A stretch of DNA of 64,000 nt from Pseudomonas hydrolytica (GCF_021495345.1 NZ_CP099397.1:1426001-1490000), one strand, 5' to 3'; positions 36,677 through 45,629 are shown, counted from the first letter of the stretch. A program made the numbers and translations. Notes: generated from the letters alone by a model not told the origin.

Positions 36677-37531
36677 ATGCTCGATCCGGTGCTGTTACGC
36701 AGTTTTCTCGCCGTGGTGCAGACCGGCGGCTTTACTCGCGCTGCGGCCAGCCTGCATCTGACCCAGTCCACGGTCAGCCAGCAGGTGCGGCGTCTGGAGG
36801 AGCAGCTTGGCGCCGAGCTGCTCGACCGCAGCGGCCGCTACGTGGTGACCACCACCGAGGGCGAGCGCCTGCTCGGTTACGCCAACCGCATCGTCGCACT
36901 GATGGACGAAGCCATGCTGGCGCTGGGGCAGAGTGCGGTGGAGGGCGAGGTGCGCCTTGGCGTGCCGGACGATTTCGCTGCCAACAGCCTGACTCCCTAT
37001 CTGGCCGATTTCGCCGATGCCCATCCGGGTATCCGCCTGGAGATCACCAGCGGCCTCAGTCACGACGTGTGGCGTGCATTCAACGCCGGCGAGCTGGATC
37101 TGGCGCTGATCAAGCAGCGTGCCGGCAGCGCCAAAGGCCTGGCCAGTTGGGCCGAGCCGCTGGCCTGGCTCGACAGCCGCGCGCGCCCTGTGCTGGCGCG
37201 CAACCCGGTGCCGCTGGCGGTGTTCCCGCCCAACGGCCTGTATCGCCTGGAAATGACCCATGCCCTGGACGCCATGGGCAAGCCGTGGCGCATCGCCTAT
37301 GTCAGCAGCAGCCTGCCCGGGGTCAGCGCCGCGGCCGAGGGCGGCCTGGGCCTGACCCTGCTGCCGCGCCGGCTGATCACCGCCGCGCACCGCGAATTGG
37401 GCGAGGCCGAAGGCTTCGCACCGGTAGCGCCGGTGGAGGTGGCGCTGCACGCGCGCAACCAGTTGCCCGGTTACGCGCGCGAATTGGCGGCGGCGTTGAT
37501 CGAGGCCTGCGAAGGCATCATGAGCCGGTAG
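36677..37531 (+). CDS. LysR-family regulator divergent from allE
   Basis: A 284-residue LysR protein: helix-turn-helix LLRSFLAVVQTGGFTRAAASLHLTQSTVSQQVRRLE (about 5-40) and an effector domain with QSAVEGEVRLGVPDDF. The start at 36677 (MLDPVLL) follows GGGTGG; ATGs at 36662 and 36665 and a GTG at 36653 are in frame. Divergent placement suggests it controls allE and ureide use; that is inferred. Confidence 0.87.
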   Translation: MLDPVLLRSFLAVVQTGGFTRAAASLHLTQSTVSQQVRRLEEQLGAELLDRSGRYVVTTTEGERLLGYANRIVALMDEAMLALGQSAVEGEVRLGVPDDFAANSLTPYLADFADAHPGIRLEITSGLSHDVWRAFNAGELDLALIKQRAGSAKGLASWAEPLAWLDSRARPVLARNPVPLAVFPPNGLYRLEMTHALDAMGKPWRIAYVSSSLPGVSAAAEGGLGLTLLPRRLITAAHRELGEAEGFAPVAPVEVALHARNQLPGYARELAAALIEACEGIMSR

Positions 37532-37544
37532 GAGGCGGGGCCGG

Positions 37545-37669
37545 GTAGGGTGCGCCATGCGGCCCTTGAAACAGCGGGCCCCGGTGGTTGGCCGCACGCA
37601 TCAGAGGACGCTGGTGCGCACGGCGCACCCTACGGAGCACGTCGCTCTTGTAGGGTGCGCCGTGCGCAC
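37545..37669. repeat. Dispersed palindromic repeat, family A (one pair plus one extra arm)
   Basis: A complete unit (GTAGGGTGCG at 37545; CGCACCCTAC ending 37633) and a lone left arm GTAGGGTGCGCCGTGCGCAC at 37650-37669, between a LysR gene and the convergent rlhA. Confidence 0.85.
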
Positions 37670-37691
37670 AGAGGCTTGGACGATAGTAGCG

Positions 37692-39701
37692 TTAGTGGCT
37701 GTAGCCCGGCTTCTGGCGAATGGTCTTGAGCAGGTCGTCCGGGCTGATGTGGCCCACCACCTGGGCGGCGGCGCTGCCCGGCTGGGGCAGGTCGAGGATG
37801 TGGCCCTTCATCTTGCCGATCACGTGCATCTCGCACGGCTTGCAGTCGAACTTCAGGGTCAGCACTTCATCGCCATGCACGAGTTGCATCGGCGCCACCT
37901 TGGTGCGCACGCCGGTCACGCCCTTGGCCTGCTTGGGGCACAGGTTGAAGGAGAAGCGCAGGCAGTGCTTGGTGATCATCACCGGCACTTCGCCGGTTTC
38001 CTCGTGCGCCTCGTAGGCGGCATCGATCAGTTGCACGCCATGGCGATGGTAGAAGTCGCGGGCCTTCTGGTTGTAGACGTTGTAGAGGAAGCTCAGGTGC
38101 GATTCCGGATACACCGGCGCCGGGTCGGTTTCGGCCTTGCGGCTGCCACGCGGATGGGCGGCGACGCGCGCTTCGGTCAGCGCCTCGATGGCCTCGCGGC
38201 GTAGCGCCTTGAGCTGCGAATTGGGCACGAAGAAGGCCTGAGGGGCATCCAGCGTCACGCCCTGGGCGTGGTAGATGGTGGTACCGAGCTGGGTGAGCAG
38301 ATCGCGCAGGCCGTCCAGCGCCTGTTCCGGTTTGTTGGCCGCGCCGAACGGGCCGGGCAGGGCGACGTCGACGCTGATGCCTTCTTCGCTGGTGGCGGTG
38401 AGCGTCAGGGCATCCTCTCGCAGCACGGCCTTCCAGCTGACGCCGATACGGCGCTCGGCGCTGGTGCGCTGCAGCGCCTGCTGCCAGTTGTGGTCGAGGT
38501 TGCGGCTCAGCGGGTGATTCGGGCGCAGGCGGAAGAGCCCTTCGGGCATCTCGTTGGGCTCGACGCGGTAGCGGTAGCGCTTCTCGCCGTCCTCTTCGAA
38601 CTCGTCTTTCAATTCGGCGATATTGGCGCGGAAGCCCACCACCTCGCGCTTGACCAGCACGTTGAGGCCGTCGCCATTGGACAAGGGCTCGTGGGTGACG
38701 GCGATCAGGTCGCGCTTGCCCACTTTTTCCACGTGGCCGACGGGCAAGCCAGTGAAGGTCGGCGAGTCGAAGGCGCCGATGTCCACCTTGCGCTCGGTGA
38801 CGAAGTAGTCGGTGCTGCCACGGTGGAAAGTCTTGTCCGGATCGGGTACGAAGAAGTGCGCGGTACGGCCGCTGGAGGCGCGGGCCAGGTCCGGGCGGTC
38901 TTCGAGAATGGCGTCAAGTTCGCGGCGGTAGTGGGCGGTGATGTTCTTCACGTAGGCCACATCCTTGTAGCGGCCCTCGATCTTGAACGAGCGCACGCCG
39001 GCCTCGACCAGGGCGCGCAGGTTGGCGCTCTGGTTGTTGTCCTTCATCGACAGCAGGTGTTTCTCGTAGGCGATCACGCCGCCTTTCTCGTCCTTGAGGG
39101 TATAGGGCAGGCGGCAGGCCTGCGAGCAGTCGCCGCGGTTGGCGCTGCGCCCGGTCTGCGCATGGGAGATGTTGCACTGGCCGGAGAAGGCCACGCACAG
39201 CGCGCCGTGGATGAAGAATTCGATGGCGGCATCGGTTTCATCGGCAATCGCACGGATTTCCTGCAGGTTCAGCTCGCGCGCCAGCACCAGCTGGGAGAAC
39301 CCTGCCTGGTCGAGGAACTTGGCCCGCGCCAGGGTGCGGATGTCGGTCTGGGTGCTGGCATGCAGCTCGATGGGCGGGATATCCAGCTCCATCACCCCCA
39401 TGTCCTGCACGATCAGCGCATCCACGCCCGCGTCGTAGAGCTGGTGGATCAGCGTGCGCACCTGCTCCAGTTCGTCGTCGTGGAAAATGGTGTTGAGCGT
39501 GGTGAACACCCGCGCATGGTAGCGCCGGGCGAACTCCACCAGCCTGGCGATATCGCTCACTTCGTTGCAGGCGTTGTGCCGTGCGCCGAAGCTCGGGCCG
39601 CCGATATAGACGGCGTCGGCGCCGTGGAGGATGGCCTCGCGGGCGATCTCGACATCACGCGCAGGGCTGAGCAGTTCCAGGTGGTGTTTGGGCAGGGACA
39701 T
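37692..39701 (-). CDS. rlhA: U32-family 23S rRNA hydroxylase (RlhA/YdcP)
   Basis: A 669-residue protein of the peptidase U32 family. The N-terminal TIM-barrel part has ELLSPARDVEIAREAILHGADAVYIGG and ASTQTDIR; the cysteine cluster FIHGALCVAFSGQCNISH...GDCSQACR (about 165-195) should bind a Fe-S cluster. Additional domains reach the C-terminus with CLRFSFNLCP and FDCKPCEMHV. Full length and layout fit E. coli RlhA (YdcP), which hydroxylates C2501 of 23S rRNA, rather than the shorter UbiU/UbiV or TrhP. Older annotations call it collagenase-like protease. Confidence 0.85.
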   Translation of the reverse strand: MSLPKHHLELLSPARDVEIAREAILHGADAVYIGGPSFGARHNACNEVSDIARLVEFARRYHARVFTTLNTIFHDDELEQVRTLIHQLYDAGVDALIVQDMGVMELDIPPIELHASTQTDIRTLARAKFLDQAGFSQLVLARELNLQEIRAIADETDAAIEFFIHGALCVAFSGQCNISHAQTGRSANRGDCSQACRLPYTLKDEKGGVIAYEKHLLSMKDNNQSANLRALVEAGVRSFKIEGRYKDVAYVKNITAHYRRELDAILEDRPDLARASSGRTAHFFVPDPDKTFHRGSTDYFVTERKVDIGAFDSPTFTGLPVGHVEKVGKRDLIAVTHEPLSNGDGLNVLVKREVVGFRANIAELKDEFEEDGEKRYRYRVEPNEMPEGLFRLRPNHPLSRNLDHNWQQALQRTSAERRIGVSWKAVLREDALTLTATSEEGISVDVALPGPFGAANKPEQALDGLRDLLTQLGTTIYHAQGVTLDAPQAFFVPNSQLKALRREAIEALTEARVAAHPRGSRKAETDPAPVYPESHLSFLYNVYNQKARDFYHRHGVQLIDAAYEAHEETGEVPVMITKHCLRFSFNLCPKQAKGVTGVRTKVAPMQLVHGDEVLTLKFDCKPCEMHVIGKMKGHILDLPQPGSAAAQVVGHISPDDLLKTIRQKPGYSH

Positions 39702-39858
39702 GGTGATTTCTTTTATCGGGCTGGCACACGGGCAAGGCGCGCATTGTACCGGGCCGCTGGCGTGTGGGCATCCGTGATATGCCGGACGGCGGCTCGGGCT
39801 GTCTGAAACCCTTCATCTGTGGGACATTAGCGGCCTTTTTTCACGGCGAGGCTGGGTG

Positions 39859-40503
39859 ATGGACAACAGAGGGTTGGAGAAGCTCGATCAGTGGCTGCTC
39901 AAATATGGCAATGACGATTCGATCCTCTCTGCCAGCGAGCTGGACGGCTACTTCGCCGCCATCGTCTCCGGCCCGCGCCAGGTTGCGCCCGCCATCTGGT
40001 ATGCGGCGATCTGGGCCGACCAGCCGCCACAGTGGCCGAGCGACAAGGACGGCGAGCGCTTCATGAAGCTGGCGGTGGAGCTGATGAGCGAGGCCACCTA
40101 CATGCTCAGCGAGGAGCCGGACGACTACGAGGCGATCTTCCTCGCCGACGACAACGGCAAGGGCGAGAAGCTGATCGTCTCCGAATGGTGCGCGGGCTAC
40201 CTGCGCGGCGCCGCAGTCGCCGGCTGGCTCGACGAAGCATTGCCCGATTCGGTGGCGGCGGCGCTGAAGCTGATCGCCCTGCACGGTGACGAGAGCGGCG
40301 CGGAAACGCTCAAGGCCATGACCGATGCCGAGTACGACGCCAGCACGGCGATGATCGAGCCGGCCGCCGTCGCCCTCTACGAATACTGGCAGGAGAACCT
40401 GCAGCCGGTGCTGCCGGTGCGCCGCGAGGACGCCAAGGTAGGTCGCAACGACCCGTGCACCTGCGGCAGCGGCAAGAAATACAAGCAGTGCTGCATGCGC
40501 TGA
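39859..40503 (+). CDS. UPF0149/YecA-family protein with C-terminal SEC-C zinc motif
   Basis: A 214-residue cytoplasmic protein. The helical UPF0149 domain (about 1-170) contains [17 protein letters not shown] and WCAGYLRGA. The last 22 residues are a SEC-C zinc-binding motif, [18 protein letters not shown], like the tail of SecA. The role may be in protein targeting or ribosome-linked quality control, but is not settled. The ATG at 39859 is used; a GTG directly in front (39856) is also in frame. Confidence 0.87.
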   Translation: MDNRGLEKLDQWLLKYGNDDSILSASELDGYFAAIVSGPRQVAPAIWYAAIWADQPPQWPSDKDGERFMKLAVELMSEATYMLSEEPDDYEAIFLADDNGKGEKLIVSEWCAGYLRGAAVAGWLDEALPDSVAAALKLIALHGDESGAETLKAMTDAEYDASTAMIEPAAVALYEYWQENLQPVLPVRREDAKVGRNDPCTCGSGKKYKQCCMR

Positions 40504-40599
40504 CCGCTACGGTCGACGGCCGGCAGGCCTGGCGGGTGGCGCCGCCGCCTTGTCGGCTCGCCGCAAGCCTGCGCTGCTGGCGAGCGACAGCGAGCGGCG

Positions 40600-41076
40600 T
40601 TACTGACGCGGCGCGGTGCTGGTTTCGGCTGCTGCGGACCACAGGCGGTAGCGCACCTCGACATCCTTCGGCGCGTAGATCACCAGCGGCAGCTTGCTGT
40701 TGTAGCGCACCAGATGCGGCTCGCCGCCGACACGCACGAACGCCTGCTTGCGTGCGCCTTCCGGGCAGGCCATCAGCGTGCTCATCGCCGGGCCGACCTG
40801 GCTCAGCTCGTAATAGCTGTAGCCCCAGCCTTCGACGGTCTTCTCCTGCCACTGACCACCCAGGCGCTGCTGGTTGCAATCCACTTCCAGGGTCTTGCCG
40901 GCGATGATCTCCACCTTGTGCTCGGCTTCGTTGGCTTGCGCCGGCAGCTCGATCACATGGCGGATGTAGCCGTCGGCGGCGGCGGGGTAGGGCTTGAGCG
41001 CTTCGGGGGTGGCAGCGCAGGCGACCAGCGGCAGCGCGCAGGCGAGGGAGAGAAGGGGCAGTTTGAGGCGGGTCAT
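40600..41076 (-). CDS. eco: Ecotin, envelope serine-protease inhibitor
   Basis: A 158-residue inhibitor of trypsin-fold proteases. KTLEVDCN and MACPEG supply the conserved disulfide cysteines, and EGWGYSYY and YNSKLPLVIY(A)P are typical ecotin blocks. The reactive loop reads STLMAC, so P1 is leucine where E. coli ecotin has methionine; elastase- and chymotrypsin-like enzymes remain likely targets. The N-terminus has LVAC with cysteine 20, which fits a lipobox, so this ecotin could be lipid-anchored rather than free in the periplasm. It probably protects against host or predator proteases. Confidence 0.9.
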   Translation of the reverse strand: MTRLKLPLLSLACALPLVACAATPEALKPYPAAADGYIRHVIELPAQANEAEHKVEIIAGKTLEVDCNQQRLGGQWQEKTVEGWGYSYYELSQVGPAMSTLMACPEGARKQAFVRVGGEPHLVRYNSKLPLVIYAPKDVEVRYRLWSAAAETSTAPRQ

Positions 41077-41244
41077 GATGATTCCTTGCTGAAGGGCCTT
41101 GTGGACCGTCCGTTATGGGGAGCCGCCGGGTGGGCGGAGCAGCACAGACCGTTCTGGATAGGCCAAGTTCCCGTAACTTTCAAGCAAGTTCAGCGATACG
41201 GCGGCAGCGGTTGCGGGTCAGCTGCCGCTGCCGGCGCACCGGCT

Positions 41245-41592
41245 TCAGGCGAACACGAAGTACTTGCGCACCGTCTCCACCACTTCCCAGGTGCCCTTCA
41301 TGCCGGGTTCGACCACGAAGATGTCACCGGCCTTGAGGTGAATCGGCTCCATGCCGTCCGGGGTGATGATGCAGTAGCCTTCCTGGAAGTGGCAGTACTC
41401 CCACTTCACGTACTCCACACGCCACTTGCCGGGCGTGCAGATCCAGGTGCCCATGATCTTGCTGCCGTCTTCGGAGGTGTAGGCGTTGAGGTTGACGGTG
41501 TGCGGGTCACCTTCGATGCGCTCCCACTTGCAGGCATCGACGACGGGCATCGGCTGGGTGTCGCGCAGAACGGTAATCGGTTTGTTGGCCAT
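41245..41592 (-). CDS. Small cupin-domain protein
   Basis: A 115-residue single-cupin protein of the Cupin_3 (DUF861) type. KWRVEYVKWEYCHFQEGYCIITPDG and GDIFVVEPGMKGTWEVVETVRKYFVF form the barrel, with one histidine and several glutamates that might bind metal. The start at 41592 (MANKPITVL) is preceded by GGAG on the minus strand; the longer frame reaches into the neighbouring terminator. The substrate is unknown. Confidence 0.82.
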   Translation of the reverse strand: MANKPITVLRDTQPMPVVDACKWERIEGDPHTVNLNAYTSEDGSKIMGTWICTPGKWRVEYVKWEYCHFQEGYCIITPDGMEPIHLKAGDIFVVEPGMKGTWEVVETVRKYFVFA

Positions 41593-41720
41593 GGGGCGCT
41601 CCGGTGAATGATGAAAAGGGGCGTTCACCATAGAGCGGGGGCAGGGGTGTCGATTGCCTGGGGTCGACACGGGGGTATTCATTCGCGCAGAGCGCGCGTG
41701 GCTTTCCAGCCCTGAAAACA

Positions 41721-41749
41721 ACAAGGCCGGCTTATCAGGCCGGCCTTGT
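41721..41749 (-). terminator. Terminator of the 13-residue-repeat gene
   Basis: ACAAGGCCGG...CCGGCCTTGT forms a stem whose minus-strand 3' side runs into TTGTTTTC, 58 bases after the stop of the leftward repeat gene. Confidence 0.8.
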
Positions 41750-41806
41750 GGGGCTGCGCTTGGCATCGAGTCATACGGCGTTCTCGATCAGTTCATCAGG
41801 AAGGTT

Positions 41807-42286
41807 TCAGGCGGTGCGGTTTTCGATCAGACGGTCGGAACCACCTTCGGCAACGCGGTTCTCGATCAGGCGATCAGAGCCACCTTCGGCGACGCGATTT
41901 TCGATCAGGCGATCAGAGCCACCTTCGGCGACGCGGTTCTCGATCAGGCGGTCGGAGCCACCTTCGGCGACGCGGTTTTCGATCAGACGGTCGGAGCCAC
42001 CTTCGGCGACGCGGTTTTCGATCAGACGGTCGGAGCCACCTTCGGCGACGCGATTTTCGATCAGACGATCCGAGCCACCTTCGGCAACGCGGTTCTCGAT
42101 CAGGCGATCGGAGCCACCTTCGGCGACGCGATTTTCGATCAGACGATCGGAGCCACCTTCGGCGACGCGATTTTCGATCAGGCGATCAGAGCCACCTTCG
42201 GCGACTACAGGTTGGGCGGAAGAGGCGGCGAATACGTTGGCTGCCAGTACGGAGAAAGCGAAGCTGAGGATGAGTTGGCGTTTCAT
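41807..42286 (-). CDS. Exported protein made of ten identical 13-residue repeats
   Basis: A 159-residue protein. Residues 1-20 are a signal peptide (MKRQLILSFAFSVLAANVFA) and residues 28-157 are ten perfect copies of VAEGGSDRLIENR, followed by TA and the stop. The mature protein is thus almost wholly repeat, with charge alternating between acidic and basic residues and no cysteine. GGAG lies 10 bases before the ATG at 42286, and a good terminator follows. I recall Pseudomonas proteins of this style labelled phage infection protein, without solid evidence for that name. Function is unknown; a periplasmic or surface binding role is a guess. Confidence 0.8.
   Translation of the reverse strand: MKRQLILSFAFSVLAANVFAASSAQPVVAEGGSDRLIENRVAEGGSDRLIENRVAEGGSDRLIENRVAEGGSDRLIENRVAEGGSDRLIENRVAEGGSDRLIENRVAEGGSDRLIENRVAEGGSDRLIENRVAEGGSDRLIENRVAEGGSDRLIENRTA
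41816..42205. repeat. Ten tandem 39-base repeats inside the exported-protein gene
   Basis: Ten head-to-tail 39-base units encode identical 13-residue peptides. Units differ only at silent positions (for example TTTTCGATC versus TTCTCGATC, and AGACGGTCGGA versus AGGCGATCAGA on the plus strand). The number of units is likely to vary between strains by slippage or recombination. Confidence 0.9.
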
Positions 42287-42570
42287 GATCTTGGTGCTCC
42301 GGGGGTTGTGGTTGGGTCTGGAGCAAATGTTACGCACTGGATTTTCTGAGAGAACTTCATTGGCTTGATGGTGAAAATCGATGCGCCTGATAGCTGGCGA
42401 AAGCCCCGCACTAGAGGGCTTCCCGCTGTCCGAAGAGGCGCGCCGTCAACGTTGCACAGGCTGCGCCGAACGGGATCGGACCACCGGCACATCGACGGCA
42501 GCGATAGTGATTCTGCCCCCGCGTGGCCTGAGCTATGATGCGCGCCCCCTCGACATCCTGGCGGGTCATC

Positions 42571-43314
42571 ATGTCCGGCAACGCCCTCTATACCGACCTG
42601 TCAGGCTATTACGACCTGATGTGCGCGGACATCGACTACGCGTCGCAGAGCCACTGCGTGCAGCGCCTGCAGCAGCTGTTCGGTAACGGCGGCAAGCGCC
42701 ATCTCGATCTGGCCTGCGGCACCGGCCCGCACGTGCGGCATTTTCTCGATGCCGGCTACGTCAGCAGCGGCCTGGACATCAACCAGCCCATGCTCGACCG
42801 CGCCGCCCAGCGCTGCCCGGAGGCACGCTTTGCCCGGCAGGACATGTGCGGTTTTCAGGTCGACGAGCCGCTGGACCTGATCACCTGTTTTCTCTACTCC
42901 ATCCACTACAGCGCCAGCATCGAGCGGCTCAAGGCCTGCATCGCCAGCGTGCACCATGCCCTGGCGCCGGGCGGGGTGTTCTGCTTCAACGCCGTGGACA
43001 AGCAGCGCATCGACAACGCCTCGTTCGTTTCCCACAGCGCGCAGCATGGCGAAGGGCAGTTCCGCTTCAGCTCCGGCTGGTTCTACCGCGGCGAGGGCGA
43101 ACAGCAGGCGTTGCGCCTGCGCATCGAGCGCACCGTCGCCGAGCGGACCGAGGTCTGGCTCGACGAGCACCCGATGGTGGCGGTGAGCTTCGCCGAGTTG
43201 CAGACCCTGCTGGCGCCGTACTTCGAGGTGCAGGTGCTGGAGCATGACTATCAGCGGCTGACGCCGTGGGATGCCAGCTCCGGCAACGCGCTGTTCGCCT
43301 GTAGCAAGCGCTGA
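42571..43314 (+). CDS. Class I SAM-dependent methyltransferase
   Basis: A 247-residue cytoplasmic methyltransferase with the Rossmann motif I HLDLACGTGPHVRHFLDAG (about 42-60), the acidic loop GLDINQPML and the motif LDLITCFLYSIHY. The fold matches small-molecule methyltransferases of the Methyltransf_25 group; the substrate is unknown. The ATG at 42571 (MSGNALYTDLSGYYD) fits the family opening; an upstream in-frame ATG at 42535 does not. It converges on the azoreductase-like gene with a 35-base gap. Confidence 0.83.
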   Translation: MSGNALYTDLSGYYDLMCADIDYASQSHCVQRLQQLFGNGGKRHLDLACGTGPHVRHFLDAGYVSSGLDINQPMLDRAAQRCPEARFARQDMCGFQVDEPLDLITCFLYSIHYSASIERLKACIASVHHALAPGGVFCFNAVDKQRIDNASFVSHSAQHGEGQFRFSSGWFYRGEGEQQALRLRIERTVAERTEVWLDEHPMVAVSFAELQTLLAPYFEVQVLEHDYQRLTPWDASSGNALFACSKR

Positions 43315-43349
43315 GGCGAGGCAGCGTCATCCTCAGCCTGGCCATTGCC

Positions 43350-44051
43350 TCACGCCGGCTCTTCGACGCGCTCGGCTTGCAATGAACGCTGCAGCTCGGC
43401 CACCAGCGCATCGACCTTGCCCAAGGCCTTTTTGACTGACTCGGCGAGCAGTTCGCCGCCCACCTCCTGACCCTCGATGGCGACCTGGTGCACGCGGGTG
43501 ATGCCGATGAAACCGAGTGCGGTGATCAGGTTTGGCTCCAGATGGTTCATGTGCGCCATCTCGCCGCCCGCATCGAAACCCACACCGCCGCGGGCCGTGA
43601 GGATCACCAGATGGCGAGGCCGGTCGGCCAGCTTGGGCACGTAGGGATCGAGCGGGTTGCTTTCGTCCACCTCCACCGTGCGGCCGGGGCGTACCACCTG
43701 GTCGATCCACGCCTTGAGCGCGGCGGGCATGCCGAAGTTGTACAGCGGCGTGCCGATCACCAGAACGTCGGCGGCGATCAGTTCGTCCACCAGACGATCG
43801 CTCTCGGCCAGGGTGTCGCGCATCCAGGCCTCGCGCTGCGGCTCGGGCGTGAAGGACGAGGCGATCCAGTCATGGTTGATGATCGAGGGCGGGTTCTGGC
43901 CAATGTCGCGATAGGTGACGACGTCCTGCGGACGGCGTGCCTGCCACTGGCTGACGAAGCGATGGCTGAGGTTGCGGCTATGCGAGCCGTGTTCATCCTT
44001 GCCGGCAAGGCCGGGGCGGGCGCTGGCGTCGAGATGCAGAATATGAGTCAT
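43350..44051 (-). CDS. FMN-dependent NADH-azoreductase / quinone reductase (second paralogue)
   Basis: A 233-residue flavodoxin-fold oxidoreductase related to AzoR: LHLDASARPG...SHSRNLSHRF at the N-terminus, GTPLYNFGMPAALKAWIDQVVRPGRT (about 100-125) and ILTARGG near 150. It is longer than the enzyme at 7463 because of an insert near residue 130 and a C-terminal tail. AGGAG lies eight bases before the ATG at 44051. The divergent LysR gene (120 bases away) probably regulates it. Confidence 0.87.
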   Translation of the reverse strand: MTHILHLDASARPGLAGKDEHGSHSRNLSHRFVSQWQARRPQDVVTYRDIGQNPPSIINHDWIASSFTPEPQREAWMRDTLAESDRLVDELIAADVLVIGTPLYNFGMPAALKAWIDQVVRPGRTVEVDESNPLDPYVPKLADRPRHLVILTARGGVGFDAGGEMAHMNHLEPNLITALGFIGITRVHQVAIEGQEVGGELLAESVKKALGKVDALVAELQRSLQAERVEEPA

Positions 44052-44170
44052 GTCGAATCTCCTGCTCGAATTTGTATTCATCTGTGAAAAGCTGCAGGCT
44101 CAGGCTAGGTTCAGCCCGGCAGGGCGACAAACGATCAATATTTTTCGAAATGGATGAGGAGAATTCAGCT

Positions 44171-45070
44171 ATGAGCCGGCGCAGGCTACCGTCGCTTTCC
44201 GCCCTGCGCGCCTTCGAGGCGGCCGCGCGTCACGAGAGTGCCAAGCAGGCGGCAGAAGAGCTCTCCGTCACCGCCACGGCGATCAGCCACCAGATCCGGG
44301 CGCTGGAAGAATCCCTCGGCGTCGCACTGTTCGTACGCAAACCTCGTCAGTTGGAACTGACCATGGCCGGGCGCGAGCTGCAGCAGGTGCTGGAGAGCGC
44401 GTTCGACAGCATCGGCGCTGCTGTCGAGCGGCTCAGCGCCATGCCCAGCCGGCAGGCCATCACCCTCAGCACCACCCCTGCGGTGGCGGTGCGCTGGCTG
44501 CTGTCCTGGGTCTGCCTGCTGCGCGACGCGCACCCGGAGATCGATCTGCGCATCCACGCCTCGCACGAGCCGGTGGCACTCGATGGCGTCACCGCCGATA
44601 TCGCCATTCGCTACGGCGACGGCCGCTGGCCCGGTCTGGTGGCCGAGAAGCTGTTCGACAACACCTTCATCCCGGCCTGCAGCCCTTTGCTGGGGCTGCA
44701 CGATGCGGCCGATCTGCCCGGGCATTCGCTGATTCACTTTCGTAACCAGGCTGCGATTTCCTCGCCGCTGGACTGGGCCGTCTGGCAGAAAAAAGCGCAG
44801 ATACCGGGCCTGGATGTCAGCGCCGGGCTGGTGTTCTCCGACGAGACCCACGCCGTCTCGGCCGCCGTCGGTGCCCAGGGTGTGGCGCTGATGAGCCGCC
44901 AGCTGATCGAGGACGAACTGCGCGAGGGGCGTCTGGTGCAGCCCTTCGGCCCGGAGCTGGAAGGCAAGCTGTTCTTTCTGGTGTACCCGGAGAGCCGCCG
45001 GAACGATCCGACCATTCTGGCGGTTCGCGAGTGGATCCTGACGGTGCCGGGTGGGTTGTGTTCGGTGTAG
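44171..45070 (+). CDS. LysR-family regulator (GcvA-like) divergent from the azoreductase
   Basis: A 299-residue LysR protein of the GcvA subgroup: LPSLSALRAFEAAARHESAKQAAEELSVTATAISHQIRALEE at the N-terminus and RWLLSWVCLLRDAHPEIDLRIHAS in the effector domain. GATGAGGA precedes the ATG at 44171. An in-frame ATG at 44072 would overlap the promoter region of the divergent gene. It probably controls the divergent azoreductase gene. Confidence 0.87.
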   Translation: MSRRRLPSLSALRAFEAAARHESAKQAAEELSVTATAISHQIRALEESLGVALFVRKPRQLELTMAGRELQQVLESAFDSIGAAVERLSAMPSRQAITLSTTPAVAVRWLLSWVCLLRDAHPEIDLRIHASHEPVALDGVTADIAIRYGDGRWPGLVAEKLFDNTFIPACSPLLGLHDAADLPGHSLIHFRNQAAISSPLDWAVWQKKAQIPGLDVSAGLVFSDETHAVSAAVGAQGVALMSRQLIEDELREGRLVQPFGPELEGKLFFLVYPESRRNDPTILAVREWILTVPGGLCSV

Positions 45071-45118
45071 GTGCGTCATCCATGCCGGGATTTGCCGGTA
45101 AAAGCCGGAGGTGATGCC

Positions 45119-45232
45119 ATGGACTGGCTGTGTTCGGAAGACGAGCTTCGATCCTGCCGGTTGCTTGAAGCGCGGCGGCGCGCGCAGAGCGTAACGGGTG
45201 ATGAAGGTAAAGGCGGAACTCTTATGGATTGA
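45119..45232 (+). CDS. Possible 37-residue small protein
   Basis: An ATG at 45119 follows GGAGGTG with five bases between, a near-ideal ribosome site, and opens a 37-codon frame (MDWLCSEDELRSC...GGTLMD) that ends 61 bases before the next gene. The peptide has two cysteines and many charged residues and no membrane segment. Nothing like it is known to me. The good ribosome site is the main support; it may also be chance. Confidence 0.35.
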   Translation: MDWLCSEDELRSCRLLEARRRAQSVTGDEGKGGTLMD

Positions 45233-45293
45233 CGGCTTTGCACCGCACCTCCGGTAACATGGCGGCGCACCGAGCCCAGACCCAGAGCACCTT

Positions 45294-45629
45294 ATGCCAT
45301 CGCCAAAACGAAAATACTCAGGCATCGAGCGCGAGCTGATCCGCACCCTGACCCTGGCTTGTGAAACGGCGAAAAGCGAAATCGTCGGCTTCCAGTGGCT
45401 GACCCATGAGGTGGACTACGAGCGTTTTCCGCAGAGCCTGCGCGTGACCTGGATGTTCGACAGCGAGGCGAGCAGAGCGCGCGCACTCGCCAGTTCGGAC
45501 AAGGCGAGAATGCTGCGACTGACGCAGGCGGCGTTCGATGAAGTGGGCATCAGCGTTTCCAGCATCGCCACCCATGTCGCGTTTTCGGTCGAGCAGCCGG
45601 CAAGGGGCAAGCGTGGCCAAGGACATTGA
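45294..45629 (+). CDS. Conserved hypothetical protein
   Basis: A 111-residue cytoplasmic protein, MPSPKRKYSGIERELIRTLTLACETAKSEI... with a mixed alpha/beta pattern and a basic C-terminus. I do not recognise a domain. It overlaps the following DUF1289 gene by 17 bases in another frame, so the two are probably translated together, and I recall the pair being adjacent in other pseudomonads. Confidence 0.75.
   Translation: MPSPKRKYSGIERELIRTLTLACETAKSEIVGFQWLTHEVDYERFPQSLRVTWMFDSEASRARALASSDKARMLRLTQAAFDEVGISVSSIATHVAFSVEQPARGKRGQGH

Noticed and set aside
41816..42205. CRISPR-like array
   Set aside because: The units are contiguous 39-base coding repeats without unique spacers.
41654..42368. 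Three repeat-rich plus-strand open frames over the 13-residue-repeat gene
   Set aside because: A 39-base period keeps all frames open. Only the minus-strand frame has a signal peptide, ribosome site, perfect amino-acid identity with silent base changes, and a terminator.
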